Program-made: the position numbers and the translations under genes
Shown here: positions 18,740-28,202 of the stretch, piece by piece
Position numbering within the stretch: the stretch's first letter is position 1
Layout of the letters: every line of letters starts with the position of its first letter
Assembly (NCBI RefSeq): GCF_023283765.1
Contig: NZ_JAKILG010000027.1
Span: forward strand, 1-61,495
Origin: Shewanella profunda
Lineage (GTDB): Bacteria; Pseudomonadota; Gammaproteobacteria; Enterobacterales; Shewanellaceae
Reading direction: 5' to 3'
DNA: 61,495 bases
Notes under the pieces: generated by a model
Database searches by the model: none
Seen by the model: the letters and a program-made list of their open reading frames with translations, nothing else
What the model was told of the DNA's origin: nothing

Positions 18740-20409
18740 TAGCCATGTGCTCCATTATCGGTTAAACGCGGGCCTTGCTCACTTAAATACAAGTTCAGTC
18801 TCACTAATGTTTGGGTTCCTGCAATACCATCGGCCTTCAAGCCATGCTGACTTTGAAAAGCCTTAAGATCATTTTCTAATTTAAGATCAAACTGGATTAC
18901 CCTTCTCGCATTACGATTACCCACATGGGCAAGCGCATTTTCCAACCACTGAAGTTGTCCTAGGCTCGACTTTTGGCTGATCTCCATCATAGGTAAACTA
19001 GGTGCCTGCCATAAAATCTCAAAGGTACCGCTAAAATGCTGATTAAACCACGCCTTATCTACCCACAGTTGTTGCTCACCCAATTGCATAAGTAATTGTT
19101 CACCATCAACAGCAAGCACTGCACCGTAAAAATCCTGTTGATTATCATCTACTAAATATACTACTGCAGGATAATTTAACCGTGTAAGGGACATCCAATT
19201 TCCCTGTTGTTGATAACAGGAAAGCCCTTGCTCAATGGCCGATTGACAGGCTGTTAGGCCTTTAAAGGGCACTTTACCCCAAACACTGAATAATCCAGCA
19301 AAGGCTGTATCGATTTGACGACTTTGATTTATTGCCTCATTTAACACTCTTTGGCTTGGATCGGGTTTGGCGATTGTAGGTGGGGTGTTCGACGGCTCAA
19401 TTAAAACCTGATTTTGCTTGGTTTCGCTATTTGTATCTTGGGCAACGGCGCTAACATCTAGAGGTGGTTGGATCTCCTGAGTGGAAGCTTGGACACTCAT
19501 AGTGCTTTGATTGGCGGTAAACTGCCAATAGGACACGCCAAAGGCAATGGCGAGAGTGGTGACGATAGCTGTCGGCCATAGATATTTATTCTGTTGCTTT
19601 TCTTCCTCACCTAAAACTTCAGCAGCGGCTTGCCTCACCATACGATGATCGAGTGGCACTCTGGATTGTGCATACCCAGCCATTAAAGCGCGCTCACAGA
19701 GCAAGTTAATTAGGCGTGGAATTCCTCCACTATATTTTTGTAGCACTTTAATCGCTTTACGGGTAAACAGTGGCTCAAATCGACCAGCAACCTGCAAACG
19801 GTGTAACACATAAAGCGCAATTTCATCTTCATTTAGCGGTAATAAATGGTAACGCGCAGTAATGCGTTGAGCTAGCTGTCTTAATTCTTGGCGCTTCAGC
19901 AGTAATTGCAGCTCAGGTTGACCAATCAAAATCACCTGTAACAATTTTTTAGTATCGGTCTCAAGATTCGTGAGTAACCGCAATTGCTCTAACACTTCAG
20001 GTCGTAGATGCTGAGCTTCATCAATAATCAGTACCGTATTACGGCCTTTCTCATGGTTAGCGAGTAAAAAGCGGCTTAAATGATCGGTCAACTGCTTGAG
20101 TGTAGGGTTTTCTCCATAACTGATCTTTAACTCATCACAGAGAGTGGCTAATAATTCCAATTCAGTAAGCGAGGGGTTAAGGATAAATGCAGTATCGGTA
20201 TTATCGGGCAATTGCCCAAGCAAACAACGAGACACCGTTGTTTTACCCGTCCCCACTTCACCTGTTAACAGCACAAAACCACCCGTTTCACCTAAACCAT
20301 AGGTTAAATGGGCTAAAGCCTCTCTGTGCCTATCACTCAAAAACAAATAATGGGGATTGGGTGCAATTGAAAAAGGGTTATCACTGAGTCCATAAAAGGC
20401 CTTGTACAT
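18739..20409 (-). CDS. gspA: Type II secretion ATPase GspA/ExeA
   Basis: A 556-residue protein with an N-terminal AAA ATPase (MYKAFYGLSDNPFSIAPNPHY, Walker A GEVGTGKTT at 50-58, Walker B VLIIDEAQHL), a membrane helix near 275-297, and a periplasmic part ending in a peptidoglycan-binding domain (LENDLKAFQSQHGLKADGIAG). In Aeromonas, ExeA binds murein and with ExeB places the secretin. The ATG at 20409 matches the usual MYKxFYG start; an in-frame ATG at 20421 abuts its only AAGG. It overlaps gspB and is divergent from cca. Confidence 0.9.
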   Translation of the reverse strand: MYKAFYGLSDNPFSIAPNPHYLFLSDRHREALAHLTYGLGETGGFVLLTGEVGTGKTTVSRCLLGQLPDNTDTAFILNPSLTELELLATLCDELKISYGENPTLKQLTDHLSRFLLANHEKGRNTVLIIDEAQHLRPEVLEQLRLLTNLETDTKKLLQVILIGQPELQLLLKRQELRQLAQRITARYHLLPLNEDEIALYVLHRLQVAGRFEPLFTRKAIKVLQKYSGGIPRLINLLCERALMAGYAQSRVPLDHRMVRQAAAEVLGEEEKQQNKYLWPTAIVTTLAIAFGVSYWQFTANQSTMSVQASTQEIQPPLDVSAVAQDTNSETKQNQVLIEPSNTPPTIAKPDPSQRVLNEAINQSRQIDTAFAGLFSVWGKVPFKGLTACQSAIEQGLSCYQQQGNWMSLTRLNYPAVVYLVDDNQQDFYGAVLAVDGEQLLMQLGEQQLWVDKAWFNQHFSGTFEILWQAPSLPMMEISQKSSLGQLQWLENALAHVGNRNARRVIQFDLKLENDLKAFQSQHGLKADGIAGTQTLVRLNLYLSEQGPRLTDNGAHG

Positions 20410-20587
20410 ACCACCAATCATCCTTATCTAAAAATAACGCTCACGTTAAAGCGTCCTAGTGCTATTGTCAAAACATCTGCAACATCAATGTGACATCTAA
20501 ATGGCAGATAAATTTCTGGGCTAGATTAATCTCTGTCCGCTATGGTCATGTTAAGCTACCACTATGACACATAGCCGAAGCATACCT

Positions 20588-21826
20588 GTGAAAATATACT
20601 TAGTCGGTGGTGCTGTACGTGACAGCCTGCTCAATCTCCCTATCAAAGATAAAGACTATATGGTGGTTGGCGCCACACCAGAGCAAATGCTGCAACTGGG
20701 TTACCGCCAAGTGGGTAAAGATTTTCCCGTATTCCTACATCCAACGACTCAGCAAGAATATGCGCTCGCCCGTACTGAACGTAAAGTTGGATTAGGCTAT
20801 GGTGGTTTTAGTTGCTATGCCAGTCCAGATGTCACACTTGAGCAAGACTTACTCAGGCGAGATCTGACGATCAATGCTATTGCACAAGATGAAGATGGCA
20901 ACCTACACGATCCTTTCAATGGTATTGAAGATATCAAAGCACGCCTATTGCGCCATGTCTCCGAGGCATTTGTTGAAGATCCACTCAGAGTATTGCGGGT
21001 CGCGCGGTTTGCCGCACGATTTCACCATTTAGGTTTTCAAGTCGCACCAAGCACACTCCAGCTCATGCAGCAGATAAGCCAAAGTGGTGAGTTAAACGCC
21101 TTAACGCCCGAACGCGTCTGGCAGGAAATCGATAAAACCTTAAGTGGCCCAAACCCTGAGGTATTTTTTGAGGTATTACGTCAATGTGGTGCACTTAACG
21201 TACTGCTCCCAGAACTAGAAGCCCTATTTGGCGTCCCACAACCGGAGAAATGGCATCCAGAAATCGATACTGGTGTGCATACCTTAATGGTATTAGCCCA
21301 AGCTGCGATACTAACGCAGGATAAAGCGGTTCGTTTTGCCGCACTCGTTCACGACCTAGGTAAGGCGTTAAGTCCAAAAGAAAATTTGCCTAAACATTAT
21401 GGCCATGGACAAAAGGGGCTGCCCATTATCAAAGATCTGTGCGCACGTCTACGTGTTCCTAATGAGTTCAGAGATCTTGCATTAATTGTCAGTGATCAGC
21501 ATCAAAATGTGCATCAAGCCTTCGAACTAAGGGCTGAAACGATCATTAAAATATTTGATAAAGCCGATTTTTGGCGCAAACCTGAGCGCCTAAAGCAACT
21601 CGTACAAGCCTGCATCGTAGATATGCGCGGTCGTACAGGATTTGAACATCGAGATTATCCGCAAGGTGAATATCTCAGCCAATGTTTTGCGGCCGCGACT
21701 AATGTCAACATTAACGCCATTATCAAAGCGGGCTTTCAAGGGGAAGAGATAAAACAGATACTCCACATGCATAGAATCGACGCAGTTAATCAGTTAAAAC
21801 GTGATAAACAGAATGCTGTGGAATAG
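20588..21826 (+). CDS. cca: tRNA CCA-adding nucleotidyltransferase
   Basis: Class II enzyme that adds or repairs the 3' CCA of tRNA. It has the nucleotidyltransferase core ([31 protein letters not shown]) and a C-terminal HD phosphohydrolase domain ([11 protein letters not shown]) as in the multifunctional gammaproteobacterial form. A GTG start at 20588 gives 412 residues, the E. coli length, and the usual MKIYLVGG opening; the ATG at 20564 adds 8 residues. Neither start has a strong ribosome site. Confidence 0.94.
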   Translation: MKIYLVGGAVRDSLLNLPIKDKDYMVVGATPEQMLQLGYRQVGKDFPVFLHPTTQQEYALARTERKVGLGYGGFSCYASPDVTLEQDLLRRDLTINAIAQDEDGNLHDPFNGIEDIKARLLRHVSEAFVEDPLRVLRVARFAARFHHLGFQVAPSTLQLMQQISQSGELNALTPERVWQEIDKTLSGPNPEVFFEVLRQCGALNVLLPELEALFGVPQPEKWHPEIDTGVHTLMVLAQAAILTQDKAVRFAALVHDLGKALSPKENLPKHYGHGQKGLPIIKDLCARLRVPNEFRDLALIVSDQHQNVHQAFELRAETIIKIFDKADFWRKPERLKQLVQACIVDMRGRTGFEHRDYPQGEYLSQCFAAATNVNINAIIKAGFQGEEIKQILHMHRIDAVNQLKRDKQNAVE

Positions 21827-22000
21827 TGTGCACAGTCAAATAGTAACAACTTTGTAAATACGTCTCTATTTTACGGTAAATTAGCGCCAATTTCCGTTCA
21901 AAAATGATGATATAACCAATAAAAAATACTTTAAAAAAAAATTTATATGTCTATAGTAGATAAACCCATTAATATTCGTAGCAAATTAAAATAGCTATGT

Positions 22001-22006
22001 CATAAT
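22001..22006 (+). promoter_or_regulatory. Probable lpp promoter -10
   Basis: An extended -10 (TG-T-CATAAT) lies about 65 bases before the lpp ATG in very AT-rich DNA that could serve as an UP element. The -35 is poor, so the call rests on the extended -10 and on the expected high expression of lpp. Confidence 0.4.
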
Positions 22007-22071
22007 TAGGCAGTTTCGATTACAAAGTGGCGAAACATTCAAATCCAACCTATTTTAAGGGATTTTTTACA

Positions 22072-22338
22072 ATGAACAAAAAAGTACTGATGATTGCTGG
22101 TTTAGCAATGACTGCCCTGCTAGGTGGTTGTGCAAACACTACTGCTCTGGAAGAAAGCGTTGCTACTCTGGGCAACAAAGTTGATCAATTGTCAGCTGAT
22201 GTCGGCTCTCTGAAATCTGAGCAAAGCAAACTGTCTGCAGACGTTAAAGATGCTAAAGCAGCAGCTATGGACGCACAAGCAGAAGCTAAACGTGCTAACG
22301 ACCGTCTAGACAACGTTGCTACTCGTTACAAAAAGTAA
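22072..22338 (+). CDS. lpp: Major outer-membrane (Braun-type) lipoprotein
   Basis: An 88-residue lipoprotein. The signal peptide ends in the lipobox LLGGC with Cys20 as the lipidated residue. The mature part is a continuous alpha-helical heptad coiled coil (LEESVATLGNKVDQLSADVGSL) and the C-terminus is YKK, the lysine that can be linked to murein. Known Lpp trimers tether the outer membrane to the wall. The ATG at 22072 is chosen over 22027 because only it gives a signal peptide. Confidence 0.93.
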   Translation: MNKKVLMIAGLAMTALLGGCANTTALEESVATLGNKVDQLSADVGSLKSEQSKLSADVKDAKAAAMDAQAEAKRANDRLDNVATRYKK

Positions 22339-22376
22339 TGATAAGTAATTTAACCTATAATTTATTAGGTTAGCAT

Positions 22377-22429
22377 AAAAGGCTTGGGAGTGATGAAAGC
22401 GAATAGCGCATCTATCCAAGCCTTTTTTT
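22377..22429 (+). terminator. lpp terminator
   Basis: AAAAGGCTTGG pairs with CCAAGCCTTTT over a 28-base loop that has its own small stem, then a seven-T run. A weaker hairpin TAACCTA/TAGGTTA (22351-22372) precedes it. Confidence 0.8.
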
Positions 22430-22578
22430 ATGCCTGTTATTCAGGTAATTTTATCTATATACCCTTAAATCTATGGCCTAGACTAATGCCAGAGTTATCG
22501 GTAGACACTCTGCACACGATCGCCCCTTTACCCCTCACTATTTTAATTATCTTGCAGTATAAATCAGCTCACTCATAC

Positions 22579-23415
22579 CTATTCACTTAAGCATTTTTGT
22601 GCCAATACTAATATAAAATCAATTTCGAGAGAGTCAAAGTAACTGGCTTGAATATTATGTTTCATCTTATCTGTTGCCCGCCAAGCGAAGGGGGTCATAT
22701 CCAATAATGTTAAAGCTTGCTCACCTGTGACTGACAAGGTAAAGCGTAGTGTTTGAGTTTCTTTTATCAATAATTCGGAGGGTAAATTTATTTGCACTGT
22801 CTTTTCGGCCAAATCAGAATAGATATATTGTTTCAGTTGCCATAAATGCCTAGCTCCAGGTAATACTAACAGCATCAGCCCATCTTCTTTGAGCACACGC
22901 ACAGACTCCTTACCCTTAAGTGGTTTATCGATCACAGTAATAACATCAATACAACTATCGCTAAAAGGCAATACTTTTGAGGTGCTCAAACATAAGATCC
23001 CTGGTGTTTGTGCTTTAGCGGCAGAAAATATGGCATTTTCAGCGTCCGCTACACCCACGTATTGAATAGTTAATCCATTTGCAATATCGGTCAGCTTTGA
23101 TGACAAAGCACGTAAATAGAAACCCTCGGCACACTCGTAATCCAACAGACTTATATCATTTTGCAATGAACCCACTAGCATTGCGGCCATTTTATCAATT
23201 AAAGGAGCAAAAAAACCTGACTCTAACAGGAAACGTTTAGCCCGCACTTGCTGACGAGAATCTCCCGTTGGCTTTTGTCTTTGGGGCTTAGTGAAAACCC
23301 AATAACCTTGTTCACTCTTATCGAAATGATGTTTATTAGTACAGTAAAAGCCTTGTGATGATTGATGTTGTAGTAATGACTGACCACATGTCGGACATTG
23401 AAATTTAAGACTCAT
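22579..23415 (-). CDS. rlmA: 23S rRNA (guanine-N1)-methyltransferase RlmA-like
   Basis: A 278-residue protein with the RlmA layout: an N-terminal zinc module (Cys7, Cys10, Cys25 and His29 or His30) and a class I SAM methyltransferase domain. RlmA methylates G745 of 23S rRNA. SAM motif I, usually DIGCGEG, reads DYECAEG at 92-98, so the glycine-rich loop is altered; activity is uncertain. The start at 23415 is fixed by GGAGCT 4 bases upstream. Confidence 0.82.
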   Translation of the reverse strand: MSLKFQCPTCGQSLLQHQSSQGFYCTNKHHFDKSEQGYWVFTKPQRQKPTGDSRQQVRAKRFLLESGFFAPLIDKMAAMLVGSLQNDISLLDYECAEGFYLRALSSKLTDIANGLTIQYVGVADAENAIFSAAKAQTPGILCLSTSKVLPFSDSCIDVITVIDKPLKGKESVRVLKEDGLMLLVLPGARHLWQLKQYIYSDLAEKTVQINLPSELLIKETQTLRFTLSVTGEQALTLLDMTPFAWRATDKMKHNIQASYFDSLEIDFILVLAQKCLSE

Positions 23416-23445
23416 GGTTAGCTCCAAAAAAGGGAAATACCCAAA

Positions 23446-23473
23446 ATATAAAAATCGGGTACTAGACCCGATT
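23446..23473 (-). terminator. uppP terminator
   Basis: On the minus strand AATCGGGT, loop CTAGT, ACCCGATT then TTTATATTTT. It lies between the uppP stop and rlmA. Confidence 0.75.
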
Positions 23474-23498
23474 CTTCAAAAGGATTGCAAATAAGGTA

Positions 23499-24299
23499 TT
23501 ACAGAAATATAAATCCACATAATACAGCACCAAGTACAAGGCGATAAATAACGAAAGGTGTCATCCCTATCCGGCTGATTATTTTCAAGAAATAATGAAT
23601 GCAAAGATATGCGGCAACAAAAGAAACCACAGTTCCTAGGGATAGTGCTTGATAATCAATAGGAAGCGAGCTTTCAGATAAGTCTTTACCCACTAAAATA
23701 GCAGCACCTAAACTCACAGGAACAGACATTAAGAATGAAAAACGGGCTGCGGCATCACGGCTTAATCCAAGCATAAGGGCTGCAGTCATAGTGGCGCCAG
23801 AGCGTGAAGTGCCAGGGATTAATGCCAGCGCCTGCGCAAAACCAATCAACAACGCCTTACGCCATCCTGTTTGGTAAACGGTTAAGTCTTGGCGTGACAT
23901 CTTATCTGCCCACCAAAGCAATAAACCAAAAACGATGGTGGTAACAGCAATCACTTCAGCACTACGTAAATGGGTCTCAATAAAACCTTTTGCCATAAAA
24001 CCAAAAAATACTGCAGGTAGTGTCGCGAGGATAATCCACCAAGCAAGTTTACTGTCGTCCGAATGCTTACCTTTAAATATACTGGCAATCCAAGCATTAG
24101 ACATGTTCCACAGTTCATGTCTAAAATAAATCACGACAGCAAATAACGAACCTGTGTTTACGGCCACATCGAAGGATAATCCTTGATCTTCCCAACCTAA
24201 AAGCTCGGCGGGTAAAATTAAATGAGCAGAACTGGAGATGGGGAGAAACTCAGTTAACCCTTGAATTAACGCTAAAATAATTACCTGAAACGTATCCAT
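23499..24299 (-). CDS. uppP: Undecaprenyl-diphosphatase
   Basis: A 266-residue inner-membrane phosphatase (BacA family) that converts undecaprenyl diphosphate to the monophosphate, recycling the lipid carrier of wall synthesis and giving some bacitracin resistance. The family motifs are plain: [16 protein letters not shown] near residue 14 with the catalytic Glu, and [17 protein letters not shown] near residue 165 with the Ser and Arg. About eight membrane helices. It follows folK by 18 bases. Confidence 0.96.
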   Translation of the reverse strand: MDTFQVIILALIQGLTEFLPISSSAHLILPAELLGWEDQGLSFDVAVNTGSLFAVVIYFRHELWNMSNAWIASIFKGKHSDDSKLAWWIILATLPAVFFGFMAKGFIETHLRSAEVIAVTTIVFGLLLWWADKMSRQDLTVYQTGWRKALLIGFAQALALIPGTSRSGATMTAALMLGLSRDAAARFSFLMSVPVSLGAAILVGKDLSESSLPIDYQALSLGTVVSFVAAYLCIHYFLKIISRIGMTPFVIYRLVLGAVLCGFIFL

Positions 24300-24317
24300 G
24301 ACAACCCTATCAATAAA

Positions 24318-24821
24318 TTAAAACGTCAGCCCAGAGGGCCATTCAAACGTCACAGGCCAAAGTCGCTGTGCATCTTTATCGTACTCATCCCACAATGTTG
24401 CATAGGTTTGCTGGACTAAGGGGTGAACGAGATCCGGAGCTAACTCCGCTAAAGGCCACAATACAAAAGCGTTATTGACTATCTCAGCTCGGGGTAACAC
24501 CACTGGGATTTGGCATACTATGTCATCATAAAGTAACAAGTCTAAATCTAATGTTCTTGGACTAAACTTCTTAGCGCCAACAAGCCGGCCGTGATTTTGC
24601 TCGATTTGCTTAAACTGCGCAACTACCGCTGCGATATTCAAATCGGTTTCAGCACTTGCCACCATATTTAAAAAATTTGTGCCACTAAACCCAACTGCTT
24701 CACTCTCATACATGGAAGAAAGCCTTAGCGGGCCAAAGCATTCTCTGAGTGACTGTAACCCTGCCTGCAGATGCCTAGTGGGCTCAATATTACTACCTAA
24801 ACTAATGTAAATACATGCCAT
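24318..24821 (-). CDS. folK: 2-amino-4-hydroxy-6-hydroxymethyldihydropteridine pyrophosphokinase
   Basis: Transfers pyrophosphate from ATP to the pterin in folate synthesis. The 167-residue product shows the HPPK motifs SLGSNIEP at the N-terminus, SPRTLDLDLLLYDD with the metal-binding Asp pair, and LPRAEIVNNAFVLWPLAEL. folB, which acts one step earlier, lies 84 bases upstream on the same strand and uppP lies downstream. Confidence 0.95.
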   Translation of the reverse strand: MACIYISLGSNIEPTRHLQAGLQSLRECFGPLRLSSMYESEAVGFSGTNFLNMVASAETDLNIAAVVAQFKQIEQNHGRLVGAKKFSPRTLDLDLLLYDDIVCQIPVVLPRAEIVNNAFVLWPLAELAPDLVHPLVQQTYATLWDEYDKDAQRLWPVTFEWPSGLTF

Positions 24822-24905
24822 GCTGTTGTCCGAATCGTCTTTAAACGACTATCACTCGTCACTATTATTCATTGAACATTACTGAATAATCTCTAGTAAT
24901 AAGAG

Positions 24906-25256
24906 TTAACGTGAACGCTCAATTTCAACCCCGACAGAGGCTGCCGTAGCAACAGCACCGGGTTTCATCACCACCACTTTGACCCAAGCCACATTAAACT
25001 CGCTAATTAAACAGTCGGCAACGCGTTCTGCAACGGTTTCAATAAGTTCGATGGGCTGCTCAGTAATAAGTTGGGTAATCCGTTTAGATACAGTTTCATA
25101 ACACAGCGCAAACTGGTAATCATCACTTGCCGCTGCCGCTTTGTTATCCCAAGCCATATCTAAATCTAAAAATAAGCTCTGCTGGATTTTCTTCTCCCAC
25201 TCATAGACACCAATCACAGTATCAACTCGTAATTGTCGTATAAGCACCTTATCCAT
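24906..25256 (-). CDS. folB: Dihydroneopterin aldolase
   Basis: A 116-residue cytosolic aldolase/epimerase that turns dihydroneopterin into hydroxymethyl-dihydropterin. Family features include VDTVIGVYEWEKKIQQSLFLDLDM at the N-terminus, the FALCYETVSKRITQLI segment and IELIETVAERVADCL. Lys98 or the neighbouring KPGAV segment lies at the active site. It is divergent from plsY, an arrangement common in gammaproteobacteria. Confidence 0.95.
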   Translation of the reverse strand: MDKVLIRQLRVDTVIGVYEWEKKIQQSLFLDLDMAWDNKAAAASDDYQFALCYETVSKRITQLITEQPIELIETVAERVADCLISEFNVAWVKVVVMKPGAVATAASVGVEIERSR

Positions 25257-25525
25257 ATTGTCTCCAACTAACTTATGACTATGAGGTCTGATAAGCTAAG
25301 CGTGATTAAGCCTGTATAATTCGCAATGTTCTGAGAGATAACTAATTTACTTTCTACTCGAGCAAATCCGAAGTAGGATAACGTCCTAAAAGGATTTGTT
25401 CGTTCAGAAATGACCTCTGCTTTCGACTGCGGAGTTATCGCTTTAGCCTATGACTGAATATACAAGCCAAACAGGCTTATTAAATTGTTGCGCGATAATA
25501 CCTTAAGACGCGTAAGGAAACCAAT

Positions 25526-26137
25526 GTGAGTCAATTAACACTGACACTTTTGATGATTGTGTCCGCCTATTTGGCAGGTTCTGTCTCGAGTGCTGTGCTG
25601 GTATGTAGGATGAGAGGTCTACCAGACCCAAGATCCGAAGGTTCTGGGAACCCAGGAGCGACGAACGTGCTGCGTATCGGCGGTGCAAGTTCGGCTGCCA
25701 TGGTGCTATTTTTCGATATGCTTAAAGGCGCGCTGCCCACGTATATTGCTTATTTAATGGGTATTGATGCCATCTCCCTTGGCCTTATCGCCATAGCGGC
25801 ATGTCTTGGCCATATCTATCCCATCTTTTTTGGTTTTAAAGGCGGTAAAGGAGTCGCGACAGCCTTTGGGGCCATGGCGCCCATTGGCGATGACCTTGCC
25901 ATCTGCCTTATGGCTTCGTGGGTGGTGTTATTGTTAATCAGTCGCTACTCATCCCTCGCCGCCATAATTACGGCCCTACTCGCCCCTCTTTATACTTGGT
26001 GGCTAGACGAACGATTTACCATTCCCGTGGCGATGTTATCCGCGCTTATTATTATCCGCCATAAAGAGAACATCCAGCGACTACTCAAAGGCGAAGAGTC
26101 AAAGGTATCGCGTAAAAAACGTCCTAAAAATCCTTAA
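25526..26137 (+). CDS. plsY: Glycerol-3-phosphate acyltransferase PlsY
   Basis: A 203-residue membrane acyltransferase that uses acyl-phosphate (made by PlsX) to acylate glycerol-3-phosphate in phospholipid synthesis. The conserved motifs are [12 protein letters not shown] near residue 40, [21 protein letters not shown] near residue 95 and the late [14 protein letters not shown]. The start is GTG with AAGGA 8-12 bases upstream. It ends at a two-way terminator facing tsaD. Confidence 0.95.
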   Translation: MSQLTLTLLMIVSAYLAGSVSSAVLVCRMRGLPDPRSEGSGNPGATNVLRIGGASSAAMVLFFDMLKGALPTYIAYLMGIDAISLGLIAIAACLGHIYPIFFGFKGGKGVATAFGAMAPIGDDLAICLMASWVVLLLISRYSSLAAIITALLAPLYTWWLDERFTIPVAMLSALIIIRHKENIQRLLKGEESKVSRKKRPKNP

Positions 26138-26160
26138 TCAAAATCGTAGACCTATAAAAG

Positions 26161-26191
26161 AAAAACTGCGCTCAAGGCGCAGTTTCTTTTT
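26161..26191. terminator. Terminator between plsY and tsaD
   Basis: AAACTGCGC, loop TCAAG, GCGCAGTTT then TCTTTTT; the minus strand also has a short T run. Confidence 0.8.
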
Positions 26192-26218
26192 AGAAAATAT
26201 GACGTTTCATCAAGGCGA

Positions 26219-27235
26219 TTAGGTCAGCGGCGGTAAAGTATCTAGCGGCCATCTTGGTTGACCTTTTACCGCGAGATCTTCACGCTGTCCCGCCTTTAAA
26301 CGCTGTAACCCCGCGTAAGCAATCATAGCGCCATTGTCGGTACAAAACTCTCCTCGGGGGTAATAAACTTTCCCACCGATTGAAGTCATCACTTCAGCTA
26401 GCGTTTCCCGTAAGCGAGTATTCGCACTCACTCCACCAGCGATCACCAAACGGTTATAACCCGTCTGCTTTAAGGCACGGCGACATTTAATCGCTAAAGT
26501 ATCAACCACAGCTTCTTCAAAGGCGCGAGCAATATTGGCGCGAGTCTGCTCATCATCAGGTTCTGCGGCTATGGTATTGGCCGTAAATGTCTTTAGGCCG
26601 GAAAAACTAAAATCAAGACCGGGTCTATCCGTCATTGGACGCGGAAACTTATAGCCTGCAGGTAAGCCTTTGGCGGCAAGTTTTGCTAAGCGCGGGCCTC
26701 CCGGATAATCTAAGCCCATCAATTTAGCCGTTTTATCAAAAGCTTCACCCGCAGCATCATCCACAGACTCGCCCAAGACTTCATAAAGACCGATACCATC
26801 GACTTTAACCAGCATGGAATGACCACCTGAAACTAATAAAGCAACAAAGGGAAACTCAGGCGCATCCTCTTCGAGCATAGGGGCGAGAAGGTGTCCTTCC
26901 ATATGGTGCACACCAATAGCTGGCTTATCCCAAGCAAAAGCGAGCGAGCGCCCAACGCAAGCTCCAACCAAGAGAGCACCAATTAAACCGGGGCCTTTAG
27001 TGTAGGCAATACCATCTAAATCGGCGATTCTAGTATTGGCATTTTTTAGGGCTTGGCGAATAAGCGGCACAATTTTACGTACATGGTCGCGGGAGGCTAA
27101 CTCAGGTACTACTCCACCATAATCGGCATGCAACTTAACTTGGCTATATAAAGCATGGGATAGTAACCCAAGCTCATCGTCATAGACGGCAATGCCTGTC
27201 TCATCACAGGATGTCTCAATACCTAAAACCCGCAT
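26219..27235 (-). CDS. tsaD: tRNA threonylcarbamoyladenosine transferase TsaD
   Basis: A 338-residue ASKHA-fold protein that with TsaB and TsaE attaches threonylcarbamoyl to A37 of ANN-decoding tRNAs. It shows [15 protein letters not shown] at the N-terminus, the iron-binding HHMEGH motif near residue 110, LVSGGHSML, and [13 protein letters not shown] with the C-terminal metal Asp. It is divergent from rpsU, a gene order kept in many gammaproteobacteria. Confidence 0.97.
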   Translation of the reverse strand: MRVLGIETSCDETGIAVYDDELGLLSHALYSQVKLHADYGGVVPELASRDHVRKIVPLIRQALKNANTRIADLDGIAYTKGPGLIGALLVGACVGRSLAFAWDKPAIGVHHMEGHLLAPMLEEDAPEFPFVALLVSGGHSMLVKVDGIGLYEVLGESVDDAAGEAFDKTAKLMGLDYPGGPRLAKLAAKGLPAGYKFPRPMTDRPGLDFSFSGLKTFTANTIAAEPDDEQTRANIARAFEEAVVDTLAIKCRRALKQTGYNRLVIAGGVSANTRLRETLAEVMTSIGGKVYYPRGEFCTDNGAMIAYAGLQRLKAGQREDLAVKGQPRWPLDTLPPLT

Positions 27236-27351
27236 GGTGCCTCATCAAAAATAACCAAAGGGCGCTAATTCTACCTGCATGCTGACAATTACTCCAGTCG
27301 TAGACTTCTTATCTTATTCATCAGCCAGAAAGTTGAACTCAGTATTAGGGC

Positions 27352-27379
27352 TTTACAAGCCATGTAGTCTCGGTATAAA
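27352..27379 (+). promoter_or_regulatory. Probable rpsU operon promoter
   Basis: TTTACA (27352-27357), 16-base spacer, TATAAA (27374-27379), about 75 bases before rpsU. It is the best sigma70 match in the tsaD-rpsU gap. Confidence 0.6.
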
Positions 27380-27453
27380 ATTCCGCACCATTTTAAATAG
27401 ACTTGGTTCGAGTGATTGAACCAGAACAACCTACACCTAAGGGGTGATGGCGT

Positions 27454-27669
27454 ATGCCAATTATTAAAGTACGTGAAAACGAACCATTCGACGTAGCTCT
27501 GCGTCGTTTCAAGCGCTCTTGTGAAAAAGCTGGTATTTTAGCCGACGTGCGTGCTCGTGAATTCTACGAGAAGCCAACTACTGCACGTAAGCGCGCAAAA
27601 GCGGCTGCAGTTAAACGTTTAGCTAAAAAGCTTTCTCGCGAAAACGCACGTCGCGTACGTTTATACTAA
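27454..27669 (+). CDS. rpsU: 30S ribosomal protein S21
   Basis: A 71-residue, very basic small-subunit protein needed for base pairing of the 16S anti-Shine-Dalgarno region. The sequence [20 protein letters not shown] and the C-terminal ENARRVRLY are typical. It has a strong ribosome site (AAGGGGTGAT) and begins the macromolecular synthesis operon; yqeY follows after 6 bases. Confidence 0.98.
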   Translation: MPIIKVRENEPFDVALRRFKRSCEKAGILADVRAREFYEKPTTARKRAKAAAVKRLAKKLSRENARRVRLY

Positions 27670-27675
27670 TCTCTT

Positions 27676-28119
27676 ATGAGCCTAATTGATCAGCTAAAAG
27701 ACCATATGAAACAAGCCATGATCGTCAAAGAGAAGGCGAGATTGGGAACTATTCGTATGGCGTTAGCCGCCATCAAACAGATTGAAGTGGACACCCGCGA
27801 ATCTCTGACTGATGAACAGGTTATAGCGGTCTTAACCAAAATGGTGAAACAACGTCGCGATTCGATTGCTCAATTTGAAGCAGCTGGACGTAACGAGTTG
27901 GCCGAAGCGGAAGCAGCAGAGATTCAAGTTATTGAAACTTTCCTGCCAACTCCCCTCTCAGAGGCGGAAGTCGCAGCGTTCATCGATGCAGCTATTGTTG
28001 AAATAGGTGCATCCACCATGGCGGATATGGGCAAAGTAATGGGAGCATTAAAACCTAAAGTTCAAGGACGTGCAGACATGGGCGCTATCGGCGCTATGAT
28101 CCGTGCAAAATTGCAATAA
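27676..28119 (+). CDS. GatB/YqeY domain protein
   Basis: A 147-residue helical protein of the YqeY family, related to the tRNA-binding tail of the GatB amidotransferase subunit. Typical stretches are MSLIDQLKDHMKQAMIVKEKARLGTIRM, VIAVLTKMVKQRRDSIAQFEAAGR and the late ADMGKVMGALKPKVQGRADMG. No transamidosome partner is nearby; the role is not settled. It is inserted between rpsU and dnaG, which are adjacent in E. coli, and ends just before a terminator-like hairpin. Confidence 0.9.
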   Translation: MSLIDQLKDHMKQAMIVKEKARLGTIRMALAAIKQIEVDTRESLTDEQVIAVLTKMVKQRRDSIAQFEAAGRNELAEAEAAEIQVIETFLPTPLSEAEVAAFIDAAIVEIGASTMADMGKVMGALKPKVQGRADMGAIGAMIRAKLQ

Positions 28120-28137
28120 TTAGCGTTTCAATGTATG

Positions 28138-28170
28138 AACAAGCCGTGCCTATGCGCGGCTTGTTTGTTT
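28138..28170 (+). terminator. Internal terminator before dnaG
   Basis: AACAAGCCGTGC pairs with GCGCGGCTTGTT (one G-U) over CTAT, followed by TGTTT. In E. coli a terminator between rpsU and dnaG keeps primase levels low; this stem occupies the matching place. Confidence 0.7.
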
Positions 28171-28202
28171 AAATTCGCTTTAGGCGAGATTTTAAGCACT
28201 TA

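Noticed and set aside
22384..22590. 68-codon plus-strand frame after lpp
   Set aside because: It starts inside the lpp terminator hairpin and overlaps the rlmA end; no family pattern.
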